Notes under the pieces: model-generated | Databases searched by the model: none | What the model saw: the letters and a program-made list of their open reading frames with translations, nothing else | Told to the model about the DNA's origin: nothing | Translations under genes and position numbers: made by a program | Origin: Leptospira ellisii | GTDB lineage: Bacteria > Spirochaetota > Leptospiria > Leptospirales > Leptospiraceae | Length of the DNA: 6,428 nucleotides | Reading direction: 5' to 3' | Assembly (NCBI RefSeq): GCF_002811955.1 | Contig: NZ_NPEF01000218.1 | Location: 1 to 6,428 of the forward strand | In this document: piece by piece, positions 1 through 6,428 of the stretch | Numbering within the stretch: position 1 is the first letter of the stretch | How the letters are laid out: each line of letters opens with the position of its first letter

Positions 1-1467
<1,467 letters not shown>

Positions 1468-1498
1468 AACGGATCTCCACCGAATTTACAATACGGGA

Positions 1499-1535
1499 CA
1501 TAATCAAATATCGGAAAGAAAGTACAATCCCTTTT
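1499..1535 (-). promoter_or_regulatory. possible promoter of fliF
   Basis: Read on the minus strand, TCCGATAT (1508-1515) resembles the sigma-28 flagellar -10 element GCCGATAA in six of eight positions. An AAAA tract (1532-1535) lies 16 bases upstream, where TAAA would be expected after 15. This would place transcription start near 1500, about 33 bases before the fliF ATG. A sigma-70 reading (TTGTAC at 1522-1527, with GATTAT 16 bases on) is also possible but poor. Location fits well; the sequence match is weak. Confidence 0.25.
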
Positions 1536-1558
1536 CGAATTTTTTTAGAAAAAATTCG
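1536..1558. repeat. AT-rich inverted repeat upstream of fliF
   Basis: A perfect inverted repeat has 10-base arms CGAATTTTTT (1536-1545) and AAAAAATTCG (1549-1558) around a three-base centre TAG. It lies immediately upstream of the possible fliF promoter and about 70 bases before the fliF start. In DNA it could be an operator or an intrinsically bent tract; in RNA it would make a weak A-U hairpin. It is not a standard terminator. Function is unknown. Confidence 0.45.
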
Positions 1559-1738
1559 CCCGGTACACAAATGTTAAGCGCGGCGGAGCGCGTGTATTCG
1601 TCATTTTGAATATGTTTGCGGCGGTCGAGCGGGTACTGAATTTTTGTGTAGTGGAACGGCGGCCGTAAACGGGGGAATATCGTAACTTACGGAAAAGGCC
1701 CGACTTCGTTTTAATCGTGCGGACGGGTTCGGGGCGAA

Positions 1739-1764
1739 TTTTTCTCCGCCTTCGCGGAGAAAAA
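1739..1764. repeat. perfect 11-bp hairpin (T5 arm / A5 arm)
   Basis: TTTTTCTCCGC (1739-1749) and GCGGAGAAAAA (1754-1764) are exact inverse complements around the four-base loop CTTC. The stem is strong at its loop end (six base pairs, five of them G-C), with five A-T pairs at the foot. Because the T-run is the 5' arm and the A-run the 3' arm on either strand, the RNA would have its U-tract before the stem, not after it. It is therefore not a textbook Rho-independent terminator. It could act as an RNA 3'-end stabiliser, a processing signal or a DNA palindrome. The perfection of the match makes chance unlikely. Confidence 0.6.
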
Positions 1765-1785
1765 CCGCGCTCTCGGCTTCAGTCA

Positions 1786-1837
1786 AGAAATTGAATTCTC
1801 GCTTTTGGAATATTCAACGAAATGAATATCAATTTCT
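1786..1837. repeat. long imperfect inverted repeat
   Basis: AGAAATTGAATTC (1786-1798) pairs with GAATATCAATTTCT (1824-1837) over 13 base pairs with one bulged base. The loop of about 25 bases contains a further short palindrome, ATATTC/GAATAT (1810-1815 and 1824-1829), that offers an alternative fold. Neither strand has a following U-tract. It could be an RNA structural element in the 3' region of the operon, or the remnant ends of a small repeat element. Confidence 0.45.
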
Positions 1838-1844
1838 CGACTCC

Positions 1845-1866
1845 GCCTCCATCGCTTTCGCGAGGC
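1845..1866 (-). repeat. GC-rich hairpin with GAAA loop, about 30 bases after the M23 stop
   Basis: On the minus-strand transcript, GCCUC (from 1866) pairs with GAGGC (ending at 1845). Inside it sits GC-GAAA-GC, a GNRA-type tetraloop, with a GAUG bulge on the 3' side. An alternative fold gives UCGC/GCGA around the same GAAA loop. It lies 31 bases downstream of the M23 stop codon, so it could be part of an operon-end structure, but there is no U-tract after it. Confidence 0.35.
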
Positions 1867-1887
1867 CGCGTCGCGTATGAGGACGTT

Positions 1888-1908
1888 GCGCGGAATATCA
1901 GTCCGCGC
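1888..1908 (-). repeat. 7-bp GC hairpin with the M23 stop codon in its loop
   Basis: GCGCGGA (1888-1894) and TCCGCGC (1902-1908) are perfect inverse complements separated by seven bases. The loop contains the TGA stop codon (1898-1900) of the M23 gene. The stem has six G-C pairs and one A-T pair, so it should be stable in RNA. No U-run follows it, so a classical terminator is not supported; a role in mRNA 3'-end protection or Rho-dependent ending is possible. Confidence 0.4.
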
Positions 1909-3016
1909 CGTTTCTTTTAAAGAAAAATTGGAGCATCTTGCGGACTTGTGCGGGCGAAACTCCGTTACCGAAAAATTCGCCGTCTACCCAGATTTCGAAA
2001 TGAAGGTGGGTGTTGTCCGCGGTTCCTTTCGCTTCTTCTATTAGACCGGAGTTGCCGACGGTGCCGATCGTTTCCCCCTGTCTGACCTTGTCTCCGGTTT
2101 TCAGATTTTTGCGGATGGAGGAGAGATGATTGAAGCTGCTCATGACGCCGTTTCCGTGATCGATCCAGACCTGTCTTCCGCCGAAATCCTTCTCCACGTA
2201 GGTGACCGTACCTTTTTGGGACTGCGAAGTGTGGAATTCGTAGTCCGCAAGGGTCATCGGCGCGTAGGATAGATCCGAACGCACGATCACTCCGTCCGCG
2301 GGAGCGACGGCCTCGTCCTGAAAGTTCAGTCCGCGTATTTGCCCGGTTGCATCACGTTTTTTGTATATATCAATTCCCTTATGGACCCCGTTTCTGTAGG
2401 TCCTCGGCGCGTTGGGGAGTTGGTTGTCATGGGAGGGTACCAGTCCTCCGGGAACGGGAAAGGAATATCCTCGGAGTTTCGGTTCGATTCCGTTCAAAAG
2501 CCGGTCGTTGAGAAACAGTTTCAGGTCGCTGATCACGATTCCCCTTTCCGTAGTGTCCGGAAAACGAATCCTCACGACGGACGCGTCCAGGCTTTCTAGT
2601 CTGTGGAGATTGTTCAATTCCACGTTTTTGTTGGCGAATACGGTTCTCCATTCGTCCCGGATAAGGACTTGGATCTCGTATTTTTTCACGGCTCTTTCTC
2701 CGCGGAACAACGGAACGGTGATTCCCACTCCGTTGATGAGACGTTTCGAGCCGAAGTCCACGATGATCCATTCTTCGCCGGATCGGTTGGAGGAATACCA
2801 ATGTGTCGTCGGATCCGAATCGAACAGATTGAATCCGCCGTATTCCGCCGAAAACGCCGAGGAAACCGAATAACTAAACGGCGCCGTGGTCCATCTTCCA
2901 AAATCCAAAAAATCGACTTCGGCTCCAAAGTTTCCGTGATTGGGCGCCGCATTTACGGAAGGCGCCGACAACGTCGCACAAAGGAGAAATACCGAAAGGA
3001 CAGATCGTAGTTTCAT
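1898..3016 (-). CDS. Exported M23 (LytM-like) metallopeptidase with N-terminal discoidin-like domain
   Basis: This is a probable periplasmic or outer-surface zinc endopeptidase that would cut peptidoglycan peptide bridges, or a related scaffold. The 372 residues begin with a signal peptide (positive MKLR, hydrophobic core, likely cleavage after VNA at about residue 23). No lipobox is visible, so it should be soluble rather than a lipoprotein. Residues about 45-170 look like a galactose-binding/F5-F8 type C (discoidin-like) beta-sandwich: [21 protein letters not shown] and KKYEIQV are typical strand motifs, usually for glycan binding. The M23 domain spans about 205-355: HKGID gives zinc ligands H212 and D216, SFNHLS gives H297, and HLHFE gives H337 and H339. 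The active site is therefore complete. Two extra stretches (about 218-233 and 249-278) lengthen the domain. It is the last gene of the feoB-led cluster, 19 bases after neuB. The nearest AAGGA lies 15 bases before the ATG, unusually far. The catalytic family is secure; target bond and location are inferred. Confidence 0.9.
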   Translation of the reverse strand: MKLRSVLSVFLLCATLSAPSVNAAPNHGNFGAEVDFLDFGRWTTAPFSYSVSSAFSAEYGGFNLFDSDPTTHWYSSNRSGEEWIIVDFGSKRLINGVGITVPLFRGERAVKKYEIQVLIRDEWRTVFANKNVELNNLHRLESLDASVVRIRFPDTTERGIVISDLKLFLNDRLLNGIEPKLRGYSFPVPGGLVPSHDNQLPNAPRTYRNGVHKGIDIYKKRDATGQIRGLNFQDEAVAPADGVIVRSDLSYAPMTLADYEFHTSQSQKGTVTYVEKDFGGRQVWIDHGNGVMSSFNHLSSIRKNLKTGDKVRQGETIGTVGNSGLIEEAKGTADNTHLHFEIWVDGEFFGNGVSPAQVRKMLQFFFKRNGAD

Positions 3017-3035
3017 TGTTAGGCGATTTGATCCT

Positions 3036-4034
3036 TCAGACGCGGAACGGTTTTCCGGGTTGTGTTTTCAACAAAGTCGCCTTCTCGGTCTCCCAGGAAT
3101 CCAAACATCCGGCCTCTTTTTGAGTGAGGTCCGGACGTAGGGCGATCGTTTTTCCGGCGGCGTCCGCATATAACGCCCTTCTTCCGAAAAAACGTCCGTT
3201 CGTCTCCTCCGGCCAGGGTTTTTTCTCTCCGTCTCCCTTCATTTGCCATGCCGTAAAGGCGTTCTCGCAGACGGATTTCAAATCTTCCGGATTGGCCGAA
3301 ATTCCGTGGTCGGGACCGTCCAATTTCCGATCCAAGGTGAAGTGTTTTTCGATCATACAAGCGCCTAACGCGACCGCTGCGGAGGCGGCGATCGAACCCG
3401 TCGTATGGTCTGAGAATCCGACGGGAAGTTTATAAAGATTTTTGAATGTTTCGATCGTACGTAGGTTCGCCTTTTCCGGAGGAGTCGGATAAAGGGATAC
3501 ACAATGCAAAAGACAAAGTTTATCCGTTCCTTCCCGCTCCAAAAAGGATAGGGCGCGCTCCACTTCGAAAAAATCCGCGGCGCCCGTGGAAAGTATCGCC
3601 GGAAGTCCGGACTTGGCCGTTTCCAAGAGTAAGGCGCGGTTCGTCACGTCCCCGCTCGCGATTTTGATCGCGGGCACATTTAAATCGACGAGAAAGCGGA
3701 GCGAACTCACGCATAAGGGCGTCGAAAAGAATACGAGTCCTTCGTCCAGGGCCGTTTTTCGGAATACGCGGTGTTTCTCCTCGGATAATTCATACTTTTT
3801 GAATATATCCACGAGAACTTTCGCATCCGGATTGGATACGTCGATGAATTCATCGGTTTTGTAGGACTGGAACTTAACCGCGTGCGCGCCGGCTTTTTTG
3901 GCGGCCGCGATCGTACGTTTGCCGATCTCTTCGTCGTTGTTGTGGTTGAGCCCTATCTCCGCGACGACGATCGGGGGATGTTCGGGGCCCACTGAAATTT
4001 CGGATGTTAGCTGGAATTCTTTTCGGAAGTTCAT
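3036..4034 (-). CDS. neuB: NeuB/SpsE-family nonulosonic acid (sialic acid-like) synthase
   Basis: Enzymes of this family condense phosphoenolpyruvate with an N-acetyl (or diacetamido) hexose in the cytoplasm to give a nine-carbon acid such as N-acetylneuraminate, legionaminate or pseudaminate. The 332 residues show the TIM-barrel signatures in order: AEIGLNHN (25-32), AVKFQSYK (52-59), HCVSLYPTP (177-185), GFSDHTTG (206-213), EKHFTLDR (229-236) and GPDH (240-243). The metal-binding histidines expected from characterised NeuB are present as H210 and H231, with the usual 21-residue spacing. The C-terminal SAF (antifreeze-like) domain is recognisable from GRRALYA (284-290) but appears somewhat short; the family is usually about 340-350 residues. 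The ATG lies four bases after the upstream stop, with only a weak purine-rich stretch before it, so translation is probably coupled. No NeuC-type epimerase or NeuA-type CMP transferase is in view, so the exact sugar cannot be told; LegI, PseI or SpsE remain alternatives. Confidence 0.92.
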   Translation of the reverse strand: MNFRKEFQLTSEISVGPEHPPIVVAEIGLNHNNDEEIGKRTIAAAKKAGAHAVKFQSYKTDEFIDVSNPDAKVLVDIFKKYELSEEKHRVFRKTALDEGLVFFSTPLCVSSLRFLVDLNVPAIKIASGDVTNRALLLETAKSGLPAILSTGAADFFEVERALSFLEREGTDKLCLLHCVSLYPTPPEKANLRTIETFKNLYKLPVGFSDHTTGSIAASAAVALGACMIEKHFTLDRKLDGPDHGISANPEDLKSVCENAFTAWQMKGDGEKKPWPEETNGRFFGRRALYADAAGKTIALRPDLTQKEAGCLDSWETEKATLLKTQPGKPFRV

Positions 4035-4038
4035 GGTT

Positions 4039-6000
4039 TTATTTCTTATTTTCCGGCGGATAGATTGTGTTTCGATTCATAAGTTCGTAGCTCAAATTCC
4101 AGAAGGACTTCGCCTTCGAATGATACGTTTCGCATAACGTGGGATCGTTCCTGCATTCCTCCGTTTCTCCGATTCTAGGGCGGATGGAGAAGGAGGACTT
4201 GCGGACCTTATCCGTAAAGCTGTAAAAGATCCAGTTGTTTTCGATCCAGCCGAAAAGATTTCCGAAGGCGAAATAAGCGCTCCCGCCCGAGAGGGACGGG
4301 TCGAGCAGATCCCTGCCCATCGCGGAAAAACGGACTTTCTTTCCCAAAATTCCAAGAATCGTGGGAAGCACGTCGAGCTGCGACGAAATCCTAAAATCCA
4401 GTTTGGGGCGGATTCTTCCCGGAGCGTAGATCAAAAAAGGCACGTTCCTGTCTTCGAAATAATCCAAGTTTCTATGATGGGCGTGATCTCCCACAAAAAT
4501 AAAAACAGTATCGCGGAAATACGGAGCCTTTTTCGCTTTTTCCATAAAATCCCGGATCGAATCGTCCGCGTACCGATACACGTCGAAGTATTCGTTTTCC
4601 TCCAGGTCCCGCGGAAACGCGGCGCTCGCGGAGGAGGGAAGTCGATACGGATAATGCGTGGTCAAAGTCAGCGTCGTCGCGAGCAACGGGGATTTTTGAC
4701 GCATTAGAATTTCGTGTAATTCGCTTAACAAATCTCCGTCGTAATATCCCCAAGGACCGGATTCGTACCGTTTTAATCCGTCGAAATAATCCTTATCCAG
4801 AATATTGTCGAATCCCCAGTGTTCGAATAGGAAATTCATGTTGTCGAATCCCGCGTCGCCTCCGTGTAGAAAAAGGGTTTCATAACCCAGGGATTTGAAC
4901 ACTGTCCCCAATCCTCCAAAACGGCTCAGGATCCGCGGAGTTCTGACCACGGTCAATCCCGGTCCGTCCGGGATTCCGGTTAACGTGGAAAGCAGTCCGT
5001 TCGTGGTTCTGCCCCCGGAGGCGAAGAAGGACGGGAAATAAACGCCTTCGGAGACGAGGCTTTCGAAATACGGTGCGACCGTTTTTCCGGCCGGGCGACG
5101 GATCCCTTCCGAATACGCGTATTTTCCGGTCCAACTTTCTAATAGAATCAGGACGACGTTGGGAGTGGATGCGTTCGGTTTTTCCTTCGTTTCCCGCAGA
5201 AGCGGATATTCTTCCGATATAAATTCCGCTCCGGAATATCCGATCTCTTTGCGGACGACGTTTACGGACTCACCGTAGGACATGCGCAAGTGTGCTGGAA
5301 TGGACTGGTATCCTATGTCCATGACCGACGTAAAGATTCCGTTGAGAGCCAGCTGGTTGACCAGGTGCGTTCGGGAGGTCATCGCGTCGCTGGGACGGAG
5401 CGGCCTGGATTGGATTCCTCCCCTGGCTCCGAGGAAAAGTAAGGGGAGGAGGAGCAGACCGGAGAGGGTTTCCCGGATACGATTTTCGCGTTTATAAGTA
5501 TAGAATGAATTTCGAATATATAAAAAAATGCACGTAGGGAGAGGAATCAGGATGAAGAGGAGGGACGAAGCCGCGGCGAACGGGTTTGCCGAAAAGAAGG
5601 AGCGCAGGATCACTAAAAAATCCGGCCCCAAAAACACGAACCCTTCGTATCCTAGGTGTTTGTTTGTCTCACCGAAATAGAGTATGTCCGCGATCAAATG
5701 ACCGAACGCCCAAAAAAAAACGGGAAGCGGACCCAATGCCCAGAGATACGAATAATATTTCCAACGGTTGAGCGGATGCGCGGAGGAAAGCAATATGAAA
5801 GGGGACAGAAGCATACAACAAACGGAAAGATCGAAACGGAGTCCTATGAGAAAGGAAAACAGAATCTCGAAAATCCCCGCCGATTCCAATTTCGAGAAAA
5901 AGGCGAAAAGAAATCCTATTCTGTAAAACGTGAATAGGATCATAAACGCGGACGCGTAACCCGAAAGGATCCTAAGGTTGTCCGGAATCCGCGCCCGCAT
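4039..6000 (-). CDS. LtaS/MdoB-like membrane sulfatase-fold transferase
   Basis: This is a 653-residue membrane-anchored enzyme of the alkaline-phosphatase/sulfatase superfamily. Relatives (LtaS, MdoB/OpgB) move phosphoglycerol or similar head groups from phospholipid to a polymer or glycan outside the inner membrane. Residues 1-192 hold about five membrane segments (near 14-36, 42-72, 80-108, 127-161, 179-192), including GLRFDLS (53-59). The catalytic domain starts near residue 280. Visible active-site residues are E288 in LLESW (metal), T332 in GGRTTNG (probable nucleophile), H379 in LFLHGG, W417 in GPWGYY, H449 in LTTHYP, and D505/H506 in FVGDH (metal). All expected metal ligands are present, so it should be active. 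After GDH the domain continues through LDVLPTILG to a C-terminal tail with two cysteines. It starts three bases after the feoB stop and lacks a clear Shine-Dalgarno, suggesting coupling to feoB. Lipoteichoic acid itself is not expected in a diderm, so the acceptor may be a periplasmic glycan, lipopolysaccharide or other polymer. The family is secure; the substrate is not. Confidence 0.9.
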   Translation of the reverse strand: MRARIPDNLRILSGYASAFMILFTFYRIGFLFAFFSKLESAGIFEILFSFLIGLRFDLSVCCMLLSPFILLSSAHPLNRWKYYSYLWALGPLPVFFWAFGHLIADILYFGETNKHLGYEGFVFLGPDFLVILRSFFSANPFAAASSLLFILIPLPTCIFLYIRNSFYTYKRENRIRETLSGLLLLPLLFLGARGGIQSRPLRPSDAMTSRTHLVNQLALNGIFTSVMDIGYQSIPAHLRMSYGESVNVVRKEIGYSGAEFISEEYPLLRETKEKPNASTPNVVLILLESWTGKYAYSEGIRRPAGKTVAPYFESLVSEGVYFPSFFASGGRTTNGLLSTLTGIPDGPGLTVVRTPRILSRFGGLGTVFKSLGYETLFLHGGDAGFDNMNFLFEHWGFDNILDKDYFDGLKRYESGPWGYYDGDLLSELHEILMRQKSPLLATTLTLTTHYPYRLPSSASAAFPRDLEENEYFDVYRYADDSIRDFMEKAKKAPYFRDTVFIFVGDHAHHRNLDYFEDRNVPFLIYAPGRIRPKLDFRISSQLDVLPTILGILGKKVRFSAMGRDLLDPSLSGGSAYFAFGNLFGWIENNWIFYSFTDKVRKSSFSIRPRIGETEECRNDPTLCETYHSKAKSFWNLSYELMNRNTIYPPENKK

Positions 6001-6003
6001 CGC

Positions 6004-6428
6004 TTAGGAAAACAGGTTCCAGGTTTGGAACACGATCCAAGATGCCGAATATGCTAAAATTGTCATATACCCGAAAAGAAGAAGGGGCCAAAGAATCGAG
6101 TTGGTTTCCTTTTTGACAACCGCCAAGGTGGACATACACTGGCAGGCGAACGCGAAAAACAGAAGAAGACTTACGGAATTTCTCAATCCCCAGACCGGTT
6201 CGCCCCGTTCGTTCACGTCCTTGCGCAGAGCCTCCTTGAGGTCCTCCTCCGATTCCTCTCCGCCGACTCCGTAGATGATGGAAAGAGTGGAGACCATCAC
6301 CTCTCTCGCCGCGAACGAAGTAATGATTCCGATCCCCATTTTCCAGTCAAAACCGATCGGCTTCAGAACGGGCTCCATGAATTTCCCCATGGAACCGGCG
6401 TAGGATTGAAGGATCTGGATTTTTTTCA
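6004..6428 (-). CDS. feoB: FeoB ferrous iron permease, C-terminal part (5' end outside window)
   Basis: FeoB is an inner-membrane G-protein-coupled permease for Fe(II). The frame is open from the window edge at 6428 to a TAA at 6004-6006, giving about 141 codons of the C-terminal membrane domain; the GTPase domain and first core region lie outside. Recognisable family motifs are [21 protein letters not shown] and, next, [12 protein letters not shown] (the FeoB 'FxAREV' block), then the membrane segment [14 protein letters not shown] and a last hydrophobic helix [18 protein letters not shown]. An acidic loop [13 protein letters not shown] sits between the AREV helix and the next segment. The internal ATG at 6390 is not the start, since the frame and the family similarity continue upstream of it. 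It is the promoter-proximal gene in view and overlaps the sulfatase start region by spacing (three bases). Iron-responsive control (Fur) would be expected upstream, outside this window. Confidence 0.95.
   Translation of the reverse strand, partial: KKIQILQSYAGSMGKFMEPVLKPIGFDWKMGIGIITSFAAREVMVSTLSIIYGVGGEESEEDLKEALRKDVNERGEPVWGLRNSVSLLLFFAFACQCMSTLAVVKKETNSILWPLLLFGYMTILAYSASWIVFQTWNLFS

Larger units (their letters stand above)
1468..1897. other. 430-base intergenic region between the M23 gene and fliF
   Basis: No convincing gene is visible here on either strand. The longest minus-strand open frame (1601-1786, 61 codons) would need a TTG start with no ribosome binding site. Plus-strand open frames are continuations of fliF shadows. 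What the region does hold is structure: four inverted repeats in its right half (1739-1908, the last overlapping the end of the M23 gene), an AT-rich palindrome at 1536-1558, a possible fliF promoter at about 1499-1535 and the fliF ribosome binding site at 1475-1481. No hairpin has a U-run in the position needed for a classical intrinsic terminator of the M23 operon. Termination may therefore be factor-dependent, or transcription may read into fliF. Confidence 0.7.

Noticed and set aside
1739..1764. Intrinsic terminator for the M23 operon or for a plus-strand gene
   Set aside because: The stem is strong, but on both strands it is followed by A residues, not a U-tract.
1601..1786. Minus-strand 61-codon open frame as a small gene
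   Set aside because: It needs a TTG start, has no ribosome binding site, and lies across strong inverted repeats. It is kept only as a possible repeat or decayed sequence.
2339..3140. Overlapping open frames on both strands across the M23 gene, up to 153 codons
   Set aside because: The M23 frame has a signal peptide and a complete zinc site. The others are Arg/Ser-rich shadows.
3019..3360. Minus-strand 113-codon open frame inside neuB
   Set aside because: It is in another frame of the NeuB C-terminus, which is supported by conserved motifs. Its product is Arg-rich and unlike any family.
5586..5937. Plus-strand open frames opposite the sulfatase membrane domain (5586-5771 and 5656-5937)
   Set aside because: They are highly charged complements of hydrophobic codons on the true coding strand, with no start signals.
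6004..6390. A separate 128-residue protein starting at the ATG at 6390
   Set aside because: The frame stays open to the window edge with FeoB-like sequence (SYAGS) upstream of that ATG, so this is the end of a longer feoB gene.

Overview
The window most likely comes from a spirochaete of the Leptospiraceae, probably a higher-GC Leptospira or close relative. This is inferred from the predicted protein sequences, from a flagellar basal-body gene beside diderm envelope genes, and from the roughly half-GC base composition. It is not based on any database search. All five genes lie on the minus strand, so the biological reading order runs from the right end (6428) to the left end (1).

Layout in transcription order: (1) 6428-6004, the C-terminal end of a FeoB ferrous-iron permease, cut by the window edge. 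(2) 6000-4039, a complete membrane-anchored sulfatase-fold enzyme of the LtaS/MdoB type (phosphoglycerol or phosphoethanolamine transferase-like). (3) 4034-3036, a complete NeuB/SpsE/LegI/PseI-type nonulosonic (sialic-like) acid synthase. (4) 3016-1898, an exported M23 (LytM-like) zinc metallopeptidase with an N-terminal discoidin-like domain. (5) 1897-1468, a 430-base region with no convincing gene. It is crowded with inverted repeats behind the M23 stop and carries a possible promoter just ahead of fliF. (6) 1467-1, the first 489 codons of fliF, the flagellar MS-ring protein, cut by the window edge just after its second membrane segment.

The first four genes are separated by only 3, 4 and 19 bases, so they probably form one transcription unit that joins iron uptake to three envelope functions: polymer head-group transfer, nonulosonate synthesis and peptidoglycan trimming. 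Two of the downstream genes lack a strong Shine-Dalgarno sequence at normal distance, which suggests translational coupling. fliF, by contrast, has a good GGTGGAG ribosome binding site and its own leader, so it looks separately expressed. I found no CRISPR array, transposon, RNA gene or clearly novel defence or mobile system. The points most worth a second look are the gene combination itself, the NeuB without partner genes in view, the discoidin-M23 architecture, and the hairpin-rich gap.
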